Shown piece by piece: positions 1 through 9,349 of a stretch of DNA of 51,919 nucleotides. This DNA comes from Marinomonas pontica (lineage in GTDB: Bacteria > Pseudomonadota > Gammaproteobacteria > Pseudomonadales > Marinomonadaceae). The translations under genes and the position numbers were made by a program. The notes under the pieces are model-generated. The model had not been told where the DNA came from. It saw nothing but the letters and a program-made list of their open reading frames with translations, and did no database searches. Position 1 is the stretch's first letter. Every line of letters starts with the position of its first letter. The stretch is from NCBI RefSeq assembly GCF_026191375.1, contig NZ_JAODTL010000024.1:1-51919 (forward strand). The letters are read 5' to 3'.

Positions 1-167
1 TCATGTATTTTCGACCTAACCCAAGAGGCATACGTCATGAACTTTGGGTTCATGCGGCGGGTTGTCGTAAATATTTTAACGTCACTCGTAACACTCAAAC
101 CTACGAAATTAAAGAAGTCTACAAGGTGGGTGAAAAGCCCTCTGTTGTGGCCGATGGCGCGAAATAG
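1..167 (+). CDS. soxD: Sarcosine oxidase subunit delta (3' end only)
   Basis: The gene enters the window from the left; only the last ~54 codons are present, reading from base 3 to the TAG at 165-167. The segment holds the family's C-terminal signature: RPNPRG, then ELWVHAAGCRKYFNV with the conserved Cys, then NTQTYEI. The delta subunit is the small zinc-binding subunit of the heterotetrameric sarcosine oxidase, which oxidatively demethylates sarcosine to glycine in the cytoplasm and transfers the carbon to tetrahydrofolate. soxA starts 12 bp downstream, giving the usual B-D-A-G order; soxB would lie just outside. The C-terminal tail is short but complete. Confidence 0.9.
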   Translation, partial: MYFRPNPRGIRHELWVHAAGCRKYFNVTRNTQTYEIKEVYKVGEKPSVVADGAK

Positions 168-179
168 AGGAGCGATACA

Positions 180-3100
180 ATGACACAAGAATTGAATAAG
201 CAGTCAAATCGCCTTCAAAAAGGCGGTCGTATTGATCGCTCTAAACCGTTGACGTTTACGTACAACGGTAAACAATACAAAGGGTTTGATGGCGATACAT
301 TAGCGTCTGCATTATTGGCCAATGGTGTTGACCTTGTGGGGCGAAGCTTTAAATACAGCCGTCCGCGCGGCATTGTTGCAGCGGGCGCCGAAGAACCCAA
401 TGCGATCATGCAAATTGGTGCTACAGAAGCCACGCAAATTCCAAACGTACGAGCCACTCAACAATCGCTTTACAATGGTTTGGTTGCCGAGTACGACCAA
501 TGGTTGGCCAAGTGTGGACACGGACGTAATGGGCTGGGTTGGTAAGGTCGGTGGGAAAATGATGCCGCCGGGGTTTTACTACAAAACCTTTATGTACCCA
601 AAATCCATGTGGGAAACCTACGAATCGTATATTCGTAAAGCCGCAGGCCTTGGTCGTGCACCAAAAGAAAATGACCCAGACATTTACGACAAGATGAATC
701 AGCACTGCGATGTGCTCATTGTAGGTGCGGGTCCTGCAGGTCTTATGGCGGCATTAACGGCGGCACGGGCTGGTGCTCGTGTGATTATTGCTGACGAGCA
801 AAACGAATTTGGTGGCAGCTTATTAAGCAGCACCGAAACCCTAAATGGCAAGCCTGCGTCAGAGTGGGTAGCCGAAGTCGTTCAAGAATTGTCAGGTTTT
901 AAAGACGTGTTGTTGCTGCCTAATTCTCAGGTGAACGGCTATCACGACCACAACTTTTTGACGATCCAGCAACATTGTACTGATCAGTTTGCGGACCGCG
1001 CGCCAAATGGGCAAATTGCACAGCGCTTGCATCGCGTTCGCGCAAAATGGGTGGTGTTGACAACCGGTGCTCATGAACGTCCTTTGGTATTTGGTAATAA
1101 CGATGTTCCGGGCTGCATGGTTGCAAACGCAGTATCGACTTACATTAATCGTTATGGCGTCGTGCCGGGTAATGAATTGGTATTGATGACGTCTAACGAC
1201 AACGCCTATCGTACTGCACTGGATTGGCATGATGCTGGCCGGAAGGTCGTGGCGATTGTTGATTCTCGTAAAAATCCACATGGCACCTTTGTGGATGCAG
1301 CGCGCGAAGCGTGGCATTAGCATTATGGTGGGTTCTGGTGTGATCGAAGCTCACGGTAGCAAGCGCGTGACAGGTGTATCAATTGCACCATTGAACGAGG
1401 TGGGTGATACCGTTGTGGGGCCAGCGGTGAAAATGACAGCCGATACGGTGGCGACATCGGGCGGCTGGAGTCCGGTGGTGCACTTGTCCTGTCACACAGG
1501 GGCTCGTCCTGTTTGGAATGATGACATTCTGGGGTTTGTGCCTGGCGCTACGGTACAAAAACAGCTGACTGCGGGTGCCATCAATGGTGCGTTCAGCACA
1601 GTAAAAGTATTGGAAGAAGGTTTGAAAGCGGCAACCGACGCATTGACGCATTTGGGTATGGCGGTTCCTACGGTGACATTGCCAGAAGCGCAGATTGTAG
1701 AAGAAGGCAAAGCCATGGCTTTGTTTCATATTCCACACACTAAACCAACGTCAAAAGCGCCTAAGCAGTTTGTGGATTATCAAAATGATGTCACGGCGGC
1801 GGGCATTGAGTTGGCGTGTCGCGAAGGCTTCGAATCGATCGAACACGTTAAGCGTTATACCGCAATGGGCTTTGGTACTGACCAAGGTAAATTGGGCAAC
1901 ATCAACGGTATGGCGATTGCGGCAAAAATGCTCAATCAAACCATTCCAGAAACAGGCACAACGATTTTCCGTCCAAACTACACGCCGGTGACATTTGGTG
2001 CGATTGCTGGGCGAGATTGTGGTGAATTGTTTGACCCAAAACGCTACACCGCCATGCACGCTTGGCATGTGGAACGCGGTGCGAAATTTGAAGACGTTGG
2101 TCAATGGAAACGCGCTTGGTATTACCCGCAAGGCAACGAAACCATGCAAGATGCGTTAAACCGTGAGTGCGTAGCGACGCGTGAGTCGGTAGGCATTTTA
2201 GATGCGTCTACCTTGGGCAAAATTGATATTCAGGGCAAAGACGCACGCGAATTCCTCGGTCGTGTTTACACCAATGCTTGGGCGAAATTGCCCGTTGGCA
2301 AATGTCGTTATTGACCAATGTGTGGCGAAGACGGCATGGTATTTGACGATGGGGTAACGTCATGTTTGGCGGAAAACCATTTCTTGATGACCACTACGTC
2401 AGGCGGTGCGGCTCGTGTGCTTTCTTGGTTGGAATTTATCATCAAACAGAATGGCCAGAGTTGGAAGTGTTCTTCACGTCTGTGACGGATCATTGGTCCA
2501 CCATGACGATTTCTGGGCCAAACAGCCGTAAGTTGTTGGAAAAGCTGACCGATTACGATGTGTCAAAAGAAAACATGGCCTTTATGGATTGGAAACCGAT
2601 GACAGTGGCTGGCGTGCCAGCTCGTGTCTTCCGCATTTCTTTCACGGGTGAGTTGTTCTTTCGAGATCAACGTACAAGCGAACTATGGTTTGCATGTTTG
2701 GAAAGCATTATTTGAGCAGGGTGAAGAATTTAACCTAACCCCATACGGCACAGAAACCATGCACATTTTGCGTGCTGAAAAAGGTTTCATTATTGCCGGA
2801 CAAGACACAGACGGTTCTGTGCATCCGTTTGACCTTGGTATGTCGTGGGCGGTGTCTATGCAGAAGCCATTTAGCTTTATCGGTAAACGCGGCATGCAAC
2901 GTGAAGACTGTGTTCGTGAAAACCGTAAACAGCTTGTTGGCTTGAAAACATTAGACCCTAACGCCGTGTTGCCAGAAGGCGCACAAGGTGTGTTGGACCC
3001 TAATGCACCGATCCCAATGCCAATGGTTGGCCATGTCACATCCAGCTACTGGAGCGCGAACTTGAACCGCTCTGTTGCCATGGGGTTTGTGAAAGGCGGT

Positions 3101-3214
3101 TTGGATAAAATGGGAGAAACTGTCTTTTACCCACTTGCAGACGGTCGTGTCATTGAAGCGGAAATTTGTAGCCCAGTATTCTTAGATCCAAAAGGGGAGC
3201 GTCAAAATGTCTGA
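180..3214 (+). pseudogene. soxA: Sarcosine oxidase subunit alpha, multiply interrupted
   Basis: Summed over three frames this encodes an alpha subunit of about 1010 residues, the normal family length: N-terminal 2Fe-2S-like fold (FTYNGKQYKGFDGDTLASAL), a dinucleotide site (VLIVGAGPAGLMAALTAARAG) and a C-terminal aminomethyltransferase-like folate domain (YGLHVWKALFEQG). The frame is broken at five places: an extra base near 489, an extra base near 1306-1311, an in-frame TGA at 2312-2314 where relatives have RYG, a missing T near 2437 (TTTT expected) and an extra T near 2656. Sequence between the lesions is well conserved and soxD and soxG on either side are intact. Either the gene is recently dead or the assembly contains errors; the conservation between lesions favours errors or very recent decay. 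The start at 180 follows a GAGGAGCG ribosome site. Its end overlaps soxG by 8 bp. Confidence 0.85.
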
Positions 3215-3860
3215 TGTCACAGTAGCAGCAACGGAAACGAAATTGGTGACTAAGCAGTTGCCAGCCGCCGATATTATGGGCGAAAGCCCGCTGCATCATG
3301 CGGATCTTGCAAGCGTTGCCCAGAAAGGAGCGCAGCAAGGCGGTGTGCATTTTCATGAGCGCAAACTGAAAGGGTTGTTAACCTTGCGTTGCTTGCCAAC
3401 CGCAGAACAGCAAAACGTAATTCAGTCTTTGTTAGGCGTGGCGTTACCAATGCAGCCATTAACGTCTGTTACTACGGACGCTGTGTCGGTGCGTTGGGTT
3501 TCTCCTGACGAGTGGCTGATTATTGTGTCAGGAGATCAGGCGTTTGAATTGGAAACACAATTCAATGCGCAACTCATGGGGCATTTTTCGTTGGTGAACA
3601 TCAGCGGCGGCACCACTATTTTTGACGTTTCTGGCAGCCATGTGGTGGATATGTTGAAAAAGTCGACGCCAGTGGATTTGCACGACAGTGAGTTTCCGGT
3701 GGGTAAAGTGGTTTCTACGGTGTTTGCAAAAAGTGGTGTGATGATTTGTCGTGTGGCAGAAGATCACTACGAACTCGTGGTTCGCCGCAGCTTTGCCGAC
3801 TATCTCTGGTTGTGGATCCAAGACGCCAGCCGAGAATACGGCTTGGTTGTAACCGCTTAA
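3207..3860 (+). CDS. soxG: Sarcosine oxidase subunit gamma
   Basis: A 217-residue protein with the gamma-subunit pattern: an N-terminal region with SPLHHAD, a central WVSPDEWLIIV segment and a GGTTIFDVSGSHVVDML stretch typical of the GcvT-like fold of this subunit. It is a structural partner of alpha, beta and delta in heterotetrameric sarcosine oxidase (sarcosine + O2 + THF to glycine, H2O2 and 5,10-methylene-THF). The ATG lies inside the last codons of soxA (8 bp overlap) with GGGGAG just upstream, so translation is probably coupled. The gene is intact although soxA is not. Placement after alpha fits the soxBDAG order. Confidence 0.9.
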   Translation: MSDVTVAATETKLVTKQLPAADIMGESPLHHADLASVAQKGAQQGGVHFHERKLKGLLTLRCLPTAEQQNVIQSLLGVALPMQPLTSVTTDAVSVRWVSPDEWLIIVSGDQAFELETQFNAQLMGHFSLVNISGGTTIFDVSGSHVVDMLKKSTPVDLHDSEFPVGKVVSTVFAKSGVMICRVAEDHYELVVRRSFADYLWLWIQDASREYGLVVTA

Positions 3861-3961
3861 ATCATTGTTATTCCCTTGTGTTATCGCACGGTTTGATTGA
3901 CCACGTTTGTGGTCAATCCTTTTCGTGATCTAAAAAATGAAGCCAAAAAAGAGGCTATTGT

Positions 3962-4828
3962 ATGAAGCTAAAAACCGCTCCTTGGATCTTTACAGCCAGC
4001 TGTCCAAGCATTATCGGCACCGTTGATGTGGTGACGCGATACATGGCGCAAGCCGGAAACTACGTGGATGAAATTCATTCTTTTGATGACCGTGAGTCGG
4101 GTCTTTTCTTTATTCGTATTGAGTTTTTGCCACAAAATGCGGACTTTAATGAAGCAACCTTTAAAGCTGAGTTTGCAGAACGCGCCGCTGAATTTTCGAT
4201 GGATTGGTCGTTAACCGCTCCAAATCACAAGCCAAAAGTCGCCATCATGGTGTCAAAGTACGACCATTGTTTGAATGATCTTTTGTACCGTTTTCGTACA
4301 GGGCAGTTGAACATCGACGTCACGGTGATTATTTCCAATCACCCAGATTTAGAAGATCTCGCAAAATGGCACGGTATTCCGTACTACCATTTGCCCATTA
4401 CGGCTGAAACTAAGCTAGAACAAGAGGCCAAAGTTCGCGCTTTGATTGAAGAATACGACACCGAATTGGTTGTGCTAGCGCGCTATATGCAAGTGCTTTC
4501 ACCGAGTATGTGTGAATACCTAGATGGCCGCGCCATTAATATTCACCACTCTTTGTTACCGGGCTTTAAAGGCGCACGCCCTTATCACCAAGCATGGGAA
4601 AAAGGCGTAAAAATGGTCGGCGCAACGGCTCACTATGTGAACAACGACCTAGACGAAGGCCCAATCATTTCCCAAGGCATTCAAGTCGTGAACCACGCTC
4701 ACTACGCAGAAGACCTGATTGCCAAAGGCCAAGACATCGAACGCGTTACCTTGTTTAACGCCGTGAAATGCCACGTAGAAAAACGCGTATTCTTAAATGG
4801 TAAACGTACTGTTGTGTTTGGTGGCTAG
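3962..4828 (+). CDS. purU: Formyltetrahydrofolate deformylase
   Basis: 288 residues, as expected for PurU. An N-terminal ACT-like regulatory domain (about residues 8-85, starting WIFTASCPSIIGTVDVV) is followed by a glycinamide-ribonucleotide-transformylase-like hydrolase domain with INIHHSLLPGFKGARPYHQA (catalytic Asn/His) and NDLDEGPII (catalytic Asp). The enzyme hydrolyses 10-formyl-THF to THF and formate. It sits 101 bp after soxG, a common arrangement in marine and soil proteobacteria where sarcosine oxidation loads folate with one-carbon units; PurU would relieve that load and recycle THF. A terminator-like hairpin follows at 4860. The RsuA/PurT families lack the ACT domain and are excluded. 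Confidence 0.93.
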   Translation: MKLKTAPWIFTASCPSIIGTVDVVTRYMAQAGNYVDEIHSFDDRESGLFFIRIEFLPQNADFNEATFKAEFAERAAEFSMDWSLTAPNHKPKVAIMVSKYDHCLNDLLYRFRTGQLNIDVTVIISNHPDLEDLAKWHGIPYYHLPITAETKLEQEAKVRALIEEYDTELVVLARYMQVLSPSMCEYLDGRAINIHHSLLPGFKGARPYHQAWEKGVKMVGATAHYVNNDLDEGPIISQGIQVVNHAHYAEDLIAKGQDIERVTLFNAVKCHVEKRVFLNGKRTVVFGG

Positions 4829-4859
4829 TGAAGTGATTTCCACATAAGAAAACCGACAG

Positions 4860-4892
4860 CGGGGAGATCAAAAAGGATGTCCCCGTTTTTTA
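4860..4892 (+). terminator. Rho-independent terminator after purU
   Basis: CGGGGA at 4860-4865 pairs with TCCCCG at 4880-4885 around a 14-nt loop, followed by a run of six T. It closes the sox-purU transcription unit. Confidence 0.75.
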
Positions 4893-4986
4893 TTCTGAAT
4901 ATCCGCTTTTAAAAACTCTGGTCTGTTTGTCTGTCTGCTGCGTATGATTTCTAGTGAATGCATTTAACAGACGTAAGAGGTGGATT

Positions 4987-5865
4987 TTGAAGACAGCAAA
5001 AGTATGCGTGGTGCTGAGTTCATTGTTGCTTGTCGCTTGTACCAAGATTGGGTTGGGTGTGGCGAACTTGCCGAACCAATTTAGTGATACCGAAACGACA
5101 AAAGACCTAGCCTATGGGTCTGAGCCTTGGCAAAAATTAGACATTTATGTTCCGCCGCACGCTGCTGAAAAATCCCTTCCGGTCGTTGTATTCTTTTATG
5201 GCGGCAGCTGGAAAGATGGTTCAAAGGACATGTATCCGTTTGTCGGTGAAGCGTTTGCCAAAAAAGGCTATATCACGGTCATCGCGGATTACAGTAAATA
5301 CCCGCAAGTAAAATTTCCTACCTTTGTTGAAGACGGTGCCAAAGCGGTTGCTTGGACCTATCGTCATATCGCCGAATACCAAGGCGACCCTAAACGCTTG
5401 TTTATAGCTGGGCACTCTGCCGGTGCGCACATCGGTGCGATGGTGACGGCCGACAAACAATATTTGCACGCCGAAGGCTTAGCGTCATCCATCATAAACG
5501 CGTTTGCAGGCTTATCTGGCCCTTATGATTTTGTGCCTTACGAAGACGACTATAAGGACATGTTCGGCCCGCCAGAAAATTACCCGAATATGCAAGTAAC
5601 CACCTTCATTGATGGTAAAGAACCGCCAATATTATTGTTGTGGGGTGCGGACGACACCATTGTGGGCAAAAGTAATATGGACAAACTCATCACAAAAATC
5701 CATGCCGAGCAGGGCACTGTAGAAAGCAAAGTCTATGATGGTGTCGGTCATGCCGACATGGTGTCTAGTCTTGTGTGGTTTTTGAAAAGCAAAGCGCCAA
5801 TACTGGAAGACGTGAGCGACTTCTTTCAACGTCATGGGGCGAACGCTATAAAAGTGAAGGATTAA
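4987..5865 (+). CDS. Alpha/beta hydrolase, predicted lipoprotein esterase
   Basis: An alpha/beta-hydrolase of the esterase/lipase type with DIYVPPHA, a YGGSW oxyanion-hole motif, the nucleophile elbow GHSAGAH (Ser about residue 144), WGADDTIV supplying the acid and GVGHADMV the catalytic His. I choose the TTG at 4987 because AAGAGGT lies 5 bases upstream and it gives a clean lipoprotein signal (MKTAK, hydrophobic core, LLLVAC with Cys18). A GTG at 4954 in the same frame would add 11 charged residues before the signal. The natural substrate is not evident; carboxylesterase or kynurenine-formamidase-like relatives share these motifs. It stands alone between purU and the BLUF gene. A membrane-anchored periplasmic location is inferred from the lipobox. 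Confidence 0.8.
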   Translation: MKTAKVCVVLSSLLLVACTKIGLGVANLPNQFSDTETTKDLAYGSEPWQKLDIYVPPHAAEKSLPVVVFFYGGSWKDGSKDMYPFVGEAFAKKGYITVIADYSKYPQVKFPTFVEDGAKAVAWTYRHIAEYQGDPKRLFIAGHSAGAHIGAMVTADKQYLHAEGLASSIINAFAGLSGPYDFVPYEDDYKDMFGPPENYPNMQVTTFIDGKEPPILLLWGADDTIVGKSNMDKLITKIHAEQGTVESKVYDGVGHADMVSSLVWFLKSKAPILEDVSDFFQRHGANAIKVKD

Positions 5866-6034
5866 AGTGTACTGACATTTTGCTTGGTCAGGATAGCGTT
5901 GAAATTTTTTAATGGTCATTAATCAGATAAGCAAACACATACAAAAATTACTTAAATCCATAGTATCTTTTCACAGAAAAACGATAACCTCTGTGTGACG
6001 TGTTTTAACTTTTTTTGCGAGAGAAGGGCTTAAT

Positions 6035-6463
6035 GTGGATTTAGTTCGACTTATTTATACAAGTACCATCACCGAGCAATTTGAGGTGGAAGATATTGCT
6101 CGTATTCTTAAAGTGGCGCGAGTCAAAAATAAAGCTCTTAATGTTACCGGTTTGCTGTCTTTTAATCGGCAGTTCTTTCTTCAATGTTTAGAGGGAACAC
6201 GTCAAGAGGTGAATCAGATTTATCATAAAATCGCCACGGATCCACGTCATAAAAAGCCTGAGATAATCAGTTATGAAGTGATTTCCTACAAAGAGTTTGA
6301 TAGCTGGAATATGGGCTATCTACAAAATACAGCGAGCCTTCGTGAACTGTTTTATCAGCATACAAAAAGTATAAACTTCGACCCCTATAACATGAATGGT
6401 GAGCGTGCTTTGGCTCTGCTAATGGATATCAGAGATGAGATAAAACGGGCAGAAACACAGTAA
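6035..6463 (+). CDS. Stand-alone BLUF-domain blue-light sensor
   Basis: 142 residues, nearly all one BLUF domain. The flavin-site residues known from this family are present: Tyr8 in LIYTS, Asn32 in the AR..N motif, Gln50 in FFLQCLEG, and the semi-conserved Trp91 and Met93 in WNMGY. The C-terminal ~40 residues form a short helical cap; there is no EAL, GGDEF or other output domain. Translation probably starts at the GTG at 6035, which has AGAGAAGG upstream; the overlapping ATG at 6033 is in another frame. Such short BLUF proteins act through partner proteins and none is evident in the neighbours. It is monocistronic and followed by a hairpin at 6487. It should bind FAD and respond to blue light. 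Confidence 0.92.
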   Translation: MDLVRLIYTSTITEQFEVEDIARILKVARVKNKALNVTGLLSFNRQFFLQCLEGTRQEVNQIYHKIATDPRHKKPEIISYEVISYKEFDSWNMGYLQNTASLRELFYQHTKSINFDPYNMNGERALALLMDIRDEIKRAETQ

Positions 6464-6486
6464 AACGCTAAACAGAATCGATCTTT

Positions 6487-6524
6487 AATGCTTATGCAGC
6501 TGTTTCCTGGCATAAGCATTCTTT
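6487..6524 (+). terminator. Terminator-like hairpin after the BLUF gene
   Basis: AATGCTTATGC (6487-6497) and GCATAAGCATT (6510-6520) form a perfect 11-bp stem with a 12-nt loop. The following T-run is short (CTTT), so termination strength is uncertain. Confidence 0.5.
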
Positions 6525-6621
6525 ATGAACGTCATTCCTAATTCTTTAGCTGGAGTTTTTTTGCACCTCGTTACGTTTACTATAGCGGCCTCTTTTCCCG
6601 ACACGATGTGAAGTAGCCGCA

Positions 6622-8376
6622 ATGACAGCAAGCAGTATGACGGACACCAATTTCAACTTAGATTTGGCCGCTGAGTTAAAGGCCATTGTAGGAAACCAAT
6701 ACACGTTAACAGACGAAGACAAGACCAAGCCTTACAGCCAAGGTTTTCGTCTTGGCGGTGGCAAAGCGTACGCTGTTGTTCGTCCTGGTAGCTTGGTTGA
6801 AATTTGGAAGTGTTTGCAAGCCTGTGTAAAAGCAGATGTGATTGTTATTATGCAAGCGGCAAATACTGGTTTGACGGGTGGCTCAACACCGAATGGCGCA
6901 GACTATGACCGTCCTATCGTTATCATCAGCACCATGCGCATCGACGACATTCAGTTGCTTGATCAGGGCAAACAAATCGTTGGCTTCGCAGGCAGTACGT
7001 TATTTGGTTTAGAAGATACGCTGAAACCGTATGGGCGCGAACCGCATTCTGTGATTGGTTCTTCTTGTATCGGTGCCTCTATTGTCGGTGGTGTGTGTAA
7101 CAACTCTGGCGGCGCGTTAGTGCAGCGTGGTCCTGCGTACACCGAAATGTCTTTATTTGCTCAAGTTACCCAAGACGGCGAACTGCAACTGGTCAATAAC
7201 CTAGGCATTGAATTAGGAACGGATCCAGAAGAAATTCTGACCAACTTGCAAAACAAAACGTACCAAGAAAAAGACGTTCAATTCCCAGAAAAACGCGGCT
7301 CTGATAACGAATACCACGAACGTATTCGTGACGTTGACGCTGATACACCATCGCGTTTCAACAACGACCCGCGCCGTCTATACGAAGCATCCGGTTGCGC
7401 GGGTAAGTTGGCAGTATTCGCTGTGCGTATCGATACCTTCCCGATTCCAGAAAAATACCAAGTTTTCTACATCGGCACGAACGACCCAGCGGTCATGGAA
7501 CAAATGCGCCGCGACATGTTGTCTACCTTTAAAAATCTGCCCGTGTCTGGCGAATACATGCACAGCAGCAGTTACGACATCAGTAAAAAATACGGCAAAG
7601 ACAGCTATTTGGTGATCGACAAACTCGGCACCAAATACATTCCGAAAATGTTTGCCCTTAAGCGCACGGTCGATCGCTGGGCGGGCAAATTCAAGTTCAT
7701 GCCAAGCAAGTTCTCTGACATCATGATGCAATACGCGAGTCAGCTTTTCCCGAATCACCTGCCAAAGCGCATGGAAGATTTCCGCGAAAAATACGAACAC
7801 CACTGGATAGTGGAAACTAGCAATGACGGTGTCGCAGAAGCGCAAGCGTATTTGGAAAACTTCTTTAAAAACAACGAAGGCGACTTCTTCGCTTGTACCA
7901 AGCGTGAAGCTGACCAAGCTATTTTGCATCGTTTTGTGACAGGTGGTGCATTGACGCGTTATCACATTATGAACAAAAAAGATCTAGGTTCCATCATGAC
8001 CATCGACGTGGCATTCCCTCGTAATGAGCGTGATTGGTTTGAAGAGTTACCACAAGACATCGAAGAGAAAGTCGCGGTTAAAATGTACTACGGCCACTTC
8101 TTCTGTCACGTCATGCATCAAAACTACATCATGAAAAAAGGCATCGACGCCAAAGCGGTGAAGAAGCAAATTCTATCCAGCTACGACGCTCGTGGTGCAG
8201 AATACCCAGCTGAACATAACGTTGGCCATGAATATCTAGCGAAACCAGCGTTACGCGAGTTTTACCAAAAAACCGACCCAACCAACAGCTTCAATTCTGG
8301 CATCGGCGGCACCAGTAAATTGAAAAACTGGCAAGAACTGAGCGACGAACACACTGGCTGTGGTTGTCATAAATAG
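6622..8376 (+). CDS. dld: Quinone-dependent D-lactate dehydrogenase
   Basis: 584 residues; closely follows E. coli Dld over its whole length. The FAD-binding PCMH-type domain (about 40-250) has LMQAANTGLT-like QAANTGLTGGSTPNG, GREPHSVIGSSCIGAS and NNSGGALVQRGPAYTEMSLFA; the C-terminal membrane-binding half has SSGCAGKLAVFAVR-like sequence, GEYMHSSSYDI, LGTKYIPKMF and PAEHNVGHEY, ending DPTNSFNSGIGGTSK. It is a peripheral inner-membrane flavoenzyme oxidising D-lactate to pyruvate and passing electrons to quinone. A C-terminal CGCH motif extends beyond E. coli Dld. A second in-frame ATG at 6637 could be the start, since neither has a strong ribosome site. A strong hairpin follows. Confidence 0.95.
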   Translation: MTASSMTDTNFNLDLAAELKAIVGNQYTLTDEDKTKPYSQGFRLGGGKAYAVVRPGSLVEIWKCLQACVKADVIVIMQAANTGLTGGSTPNGADYDRPIVIISTMRIDDIQLLDQGKQIVGFAGSTLFGLEDTLKPYGREPHSVIGSSCIGASIVGGVCNNSGGALVQRGPAYTEMSLFAQVTQDGELQLVNNLGIELGTDPEEILTNLQNKTYQEKDVQFPEKRGSDNEYHERIRDVDADTPSRFNNDPRRLYEASGCAGKLAVFAVRIDTFPIPEKYQVFYIGTNDPAVMEQMRRDMLSTFKNLPVSGEYMHSSSYDISKKYGKDSYLVIDKLGTKYIPKMFALKRTVDRWAGKFKFMPSKFSDIMMQYASQLFPNHLPKRMEDFREKYEHHWIVETSNDGVAEAQAYLENFFKNNEGDFFACTKREADQAILHRFVTGGALTRYHIMNKKDLGSIMTIDVAFPRNERDWFEELPQDIEEKVAVKMYYGHFFCHVMHQNYIMKKGIDAKAVKKQILSSYDARGAEYPAEHNVGHEYLAKPALREFYQKTDPTNSFNSGIGGTSKLKNWQELSDEHTGCGCHK

Positions 8377-8404
8377 GCTTTCTTAGAGCTTAATAGCAAA
8401 ACTC

Positions 8405-8447
8405 AAAAAGCCGAGACGTTTCTTTTAAAGCTGTCTCGGCTTTTTTT
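8405..8447 (+). terminator. Strong terminator, probably bidirectional
   Basis: AAAAGCCGAGAC (ending 8417) pairs with GTCTCGGCTTTT (from 8433), followed by seven T on the plus strand and preceded by five A, so it can serve both dld (plus) and the higBA pair (minus), whose last stop codon overlaps its edge. Confidence 0.85.
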
Positions 8448-8759
8448 ACTTAACCATTTCGAATTGAGAGATTTCTATATCTTGTCCGTCAGGAAACTTG
8501 GCGTGTATTTCTAGCTTACCTCCCAATGCTTCAATGTATTGCTTCAATGTACTGATAAGGGCATCGGGACGATTTTCAATTTGAGAGATGTTTGGCTGAG
8601 CAATATTCATAAGGCTGGCTAAATCTGCCTGATTTACGCCTCTTTTTTTCTGACTTCTGCAAGCGACATCTCTGCAATAATTGCAACAGCTTTAGCTCTA
8701 GCGGCGGCTTGAACCTCTGGTTTAATTTTCTTCCGTAATTCGTTGATCGACTTAGCCAT
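8446..8759 (-). pseudogene. higA: HigA-type antitoxin, frameshifted
   Basis: Reading from the ATG at 8759 gives MAKSINELRKKIKPEV and AEMSLAEVRKK, then the frame is lost in a run of seven T on the plus strand (8643-8649). With one more base it continues RGVNQADLASLMNIAQPNIS, QIENRPDALISTLKQYIEAL and GGKLEIHAKF to a TAA at 8446-8448. That is a helix-turn-helix (Xre/Cro) antitoxin of ~104 residues, as expected next to a HigB toxin. The antitoxin should bind toxin and operator. A homopolymer lesion of one base in an antitoxin whose toxin gene is intact would normally be harmful, so a sequencing error is the more likely explanation. 11 bp separate it from the toxin gene upstream. Confidence 0.75.
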
Positions 8760-8770
8760 AACTAAACCTC

Positions 8771-9139
8771 CTATCTTGTTTTTTCTGAATCACTATTTTT
8801 CAAGTAATTTAAGAATTCTGTTTCAGCTAACGGAATATATCTATCATAAAATGTTTTATCTCTTTTCCCATCTTTGCGTCCACCACATAACAATATGGCT
8901 TTCCTTGTTGGGTCAAAAGCGTAAAAGACACGATATGGTTTTCCTGCATGCTGAACTCTCAATTCTTTAAGGTTCTTTACCTTATTTGTTCCTTTTAGAG
9001 AATCTGCATAAGGTCGTGCTAATTGAGGGCCTTTAATTTCTAATACATCAACCATTGATAGCACGTCTTCTTGCTCTTTGTCCGTCAAGCTAAGAAACCA
9101 TTGTTCGTATTCGTCGGTTATTAATATCTCCCAAATCAT
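8771..9139 (-). CDS. higB: HigB/RelE-type mRNA interferase toxin
   Basis: 122 residues of the phage-derived Gp49/HigB-like family: EILITDEYEQWFLSL at the N-terminus, LKGTNKVKNLKELRVQ, then the core PYRVFYAFDPTRKAILLCGG with the basic KDGKRDKTFYDRYIP tail typical of ribosome-dependent endoribonucleases. The ATG at 9139 has AAGGA six bases upstream; a TTG two codons earlier lacks spacing. Toxin-first order followed by an Xre antitoxin is the higBA arrangement. It should cleave translated mRNA when free of HigA. The pair faces dld and lies between core metabolic genes, as mobile addiction modules often do. Confidence 0.85.
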   Translation of the reverse strand: MIWEILITDEYEQWFLSLTDKEQEDVLSMVDVLEIKGPQLARPYADSLKGTNKVKNLKELRVQHAGKPYRVFYAFDPTRKAILLCGGRKDGKRDKTFYDRYIPLAETEFLNYLKNSDSEKTR

Positions 9140-9349
9140 AAGCAATCCTTGCTGTCTTTATGATTTTAAAAATACGCTTTAACGTATATATTGTCAAGAG
9201 TATATTTTCACGATGTAAACTCTCTAGATTTGCTTGTGAATAGAGTTATGAGGTAGTTTTTTTGTCTATTCCCATTTATACCAATGTAATAAGATGACTG
9301 AAATGGATACCGTTCCGGTTAACCCAAACCGCACAGGATAAAAACGAAA

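Noticed and set aside
2312..2314. TGA in soxA as selenocysteine codon
   Set aside because: The position is Gly in the family (RYG), no SECIS-like hairpin is evident directly downstream and the gene has four other lesions.
7378..7965. 195-codon minus-strand frame inside dld
   Set aside because: Antisense shadow of a strongly conserved gene; its sequence is the reverse reading of dld codons and has no family features.
8743..8970. Plus-strand 75-codon frame opposite higB
   Set aside because: Antisense to an intact toxin gene and without a ribosome site; composition reflects the reverse complement.
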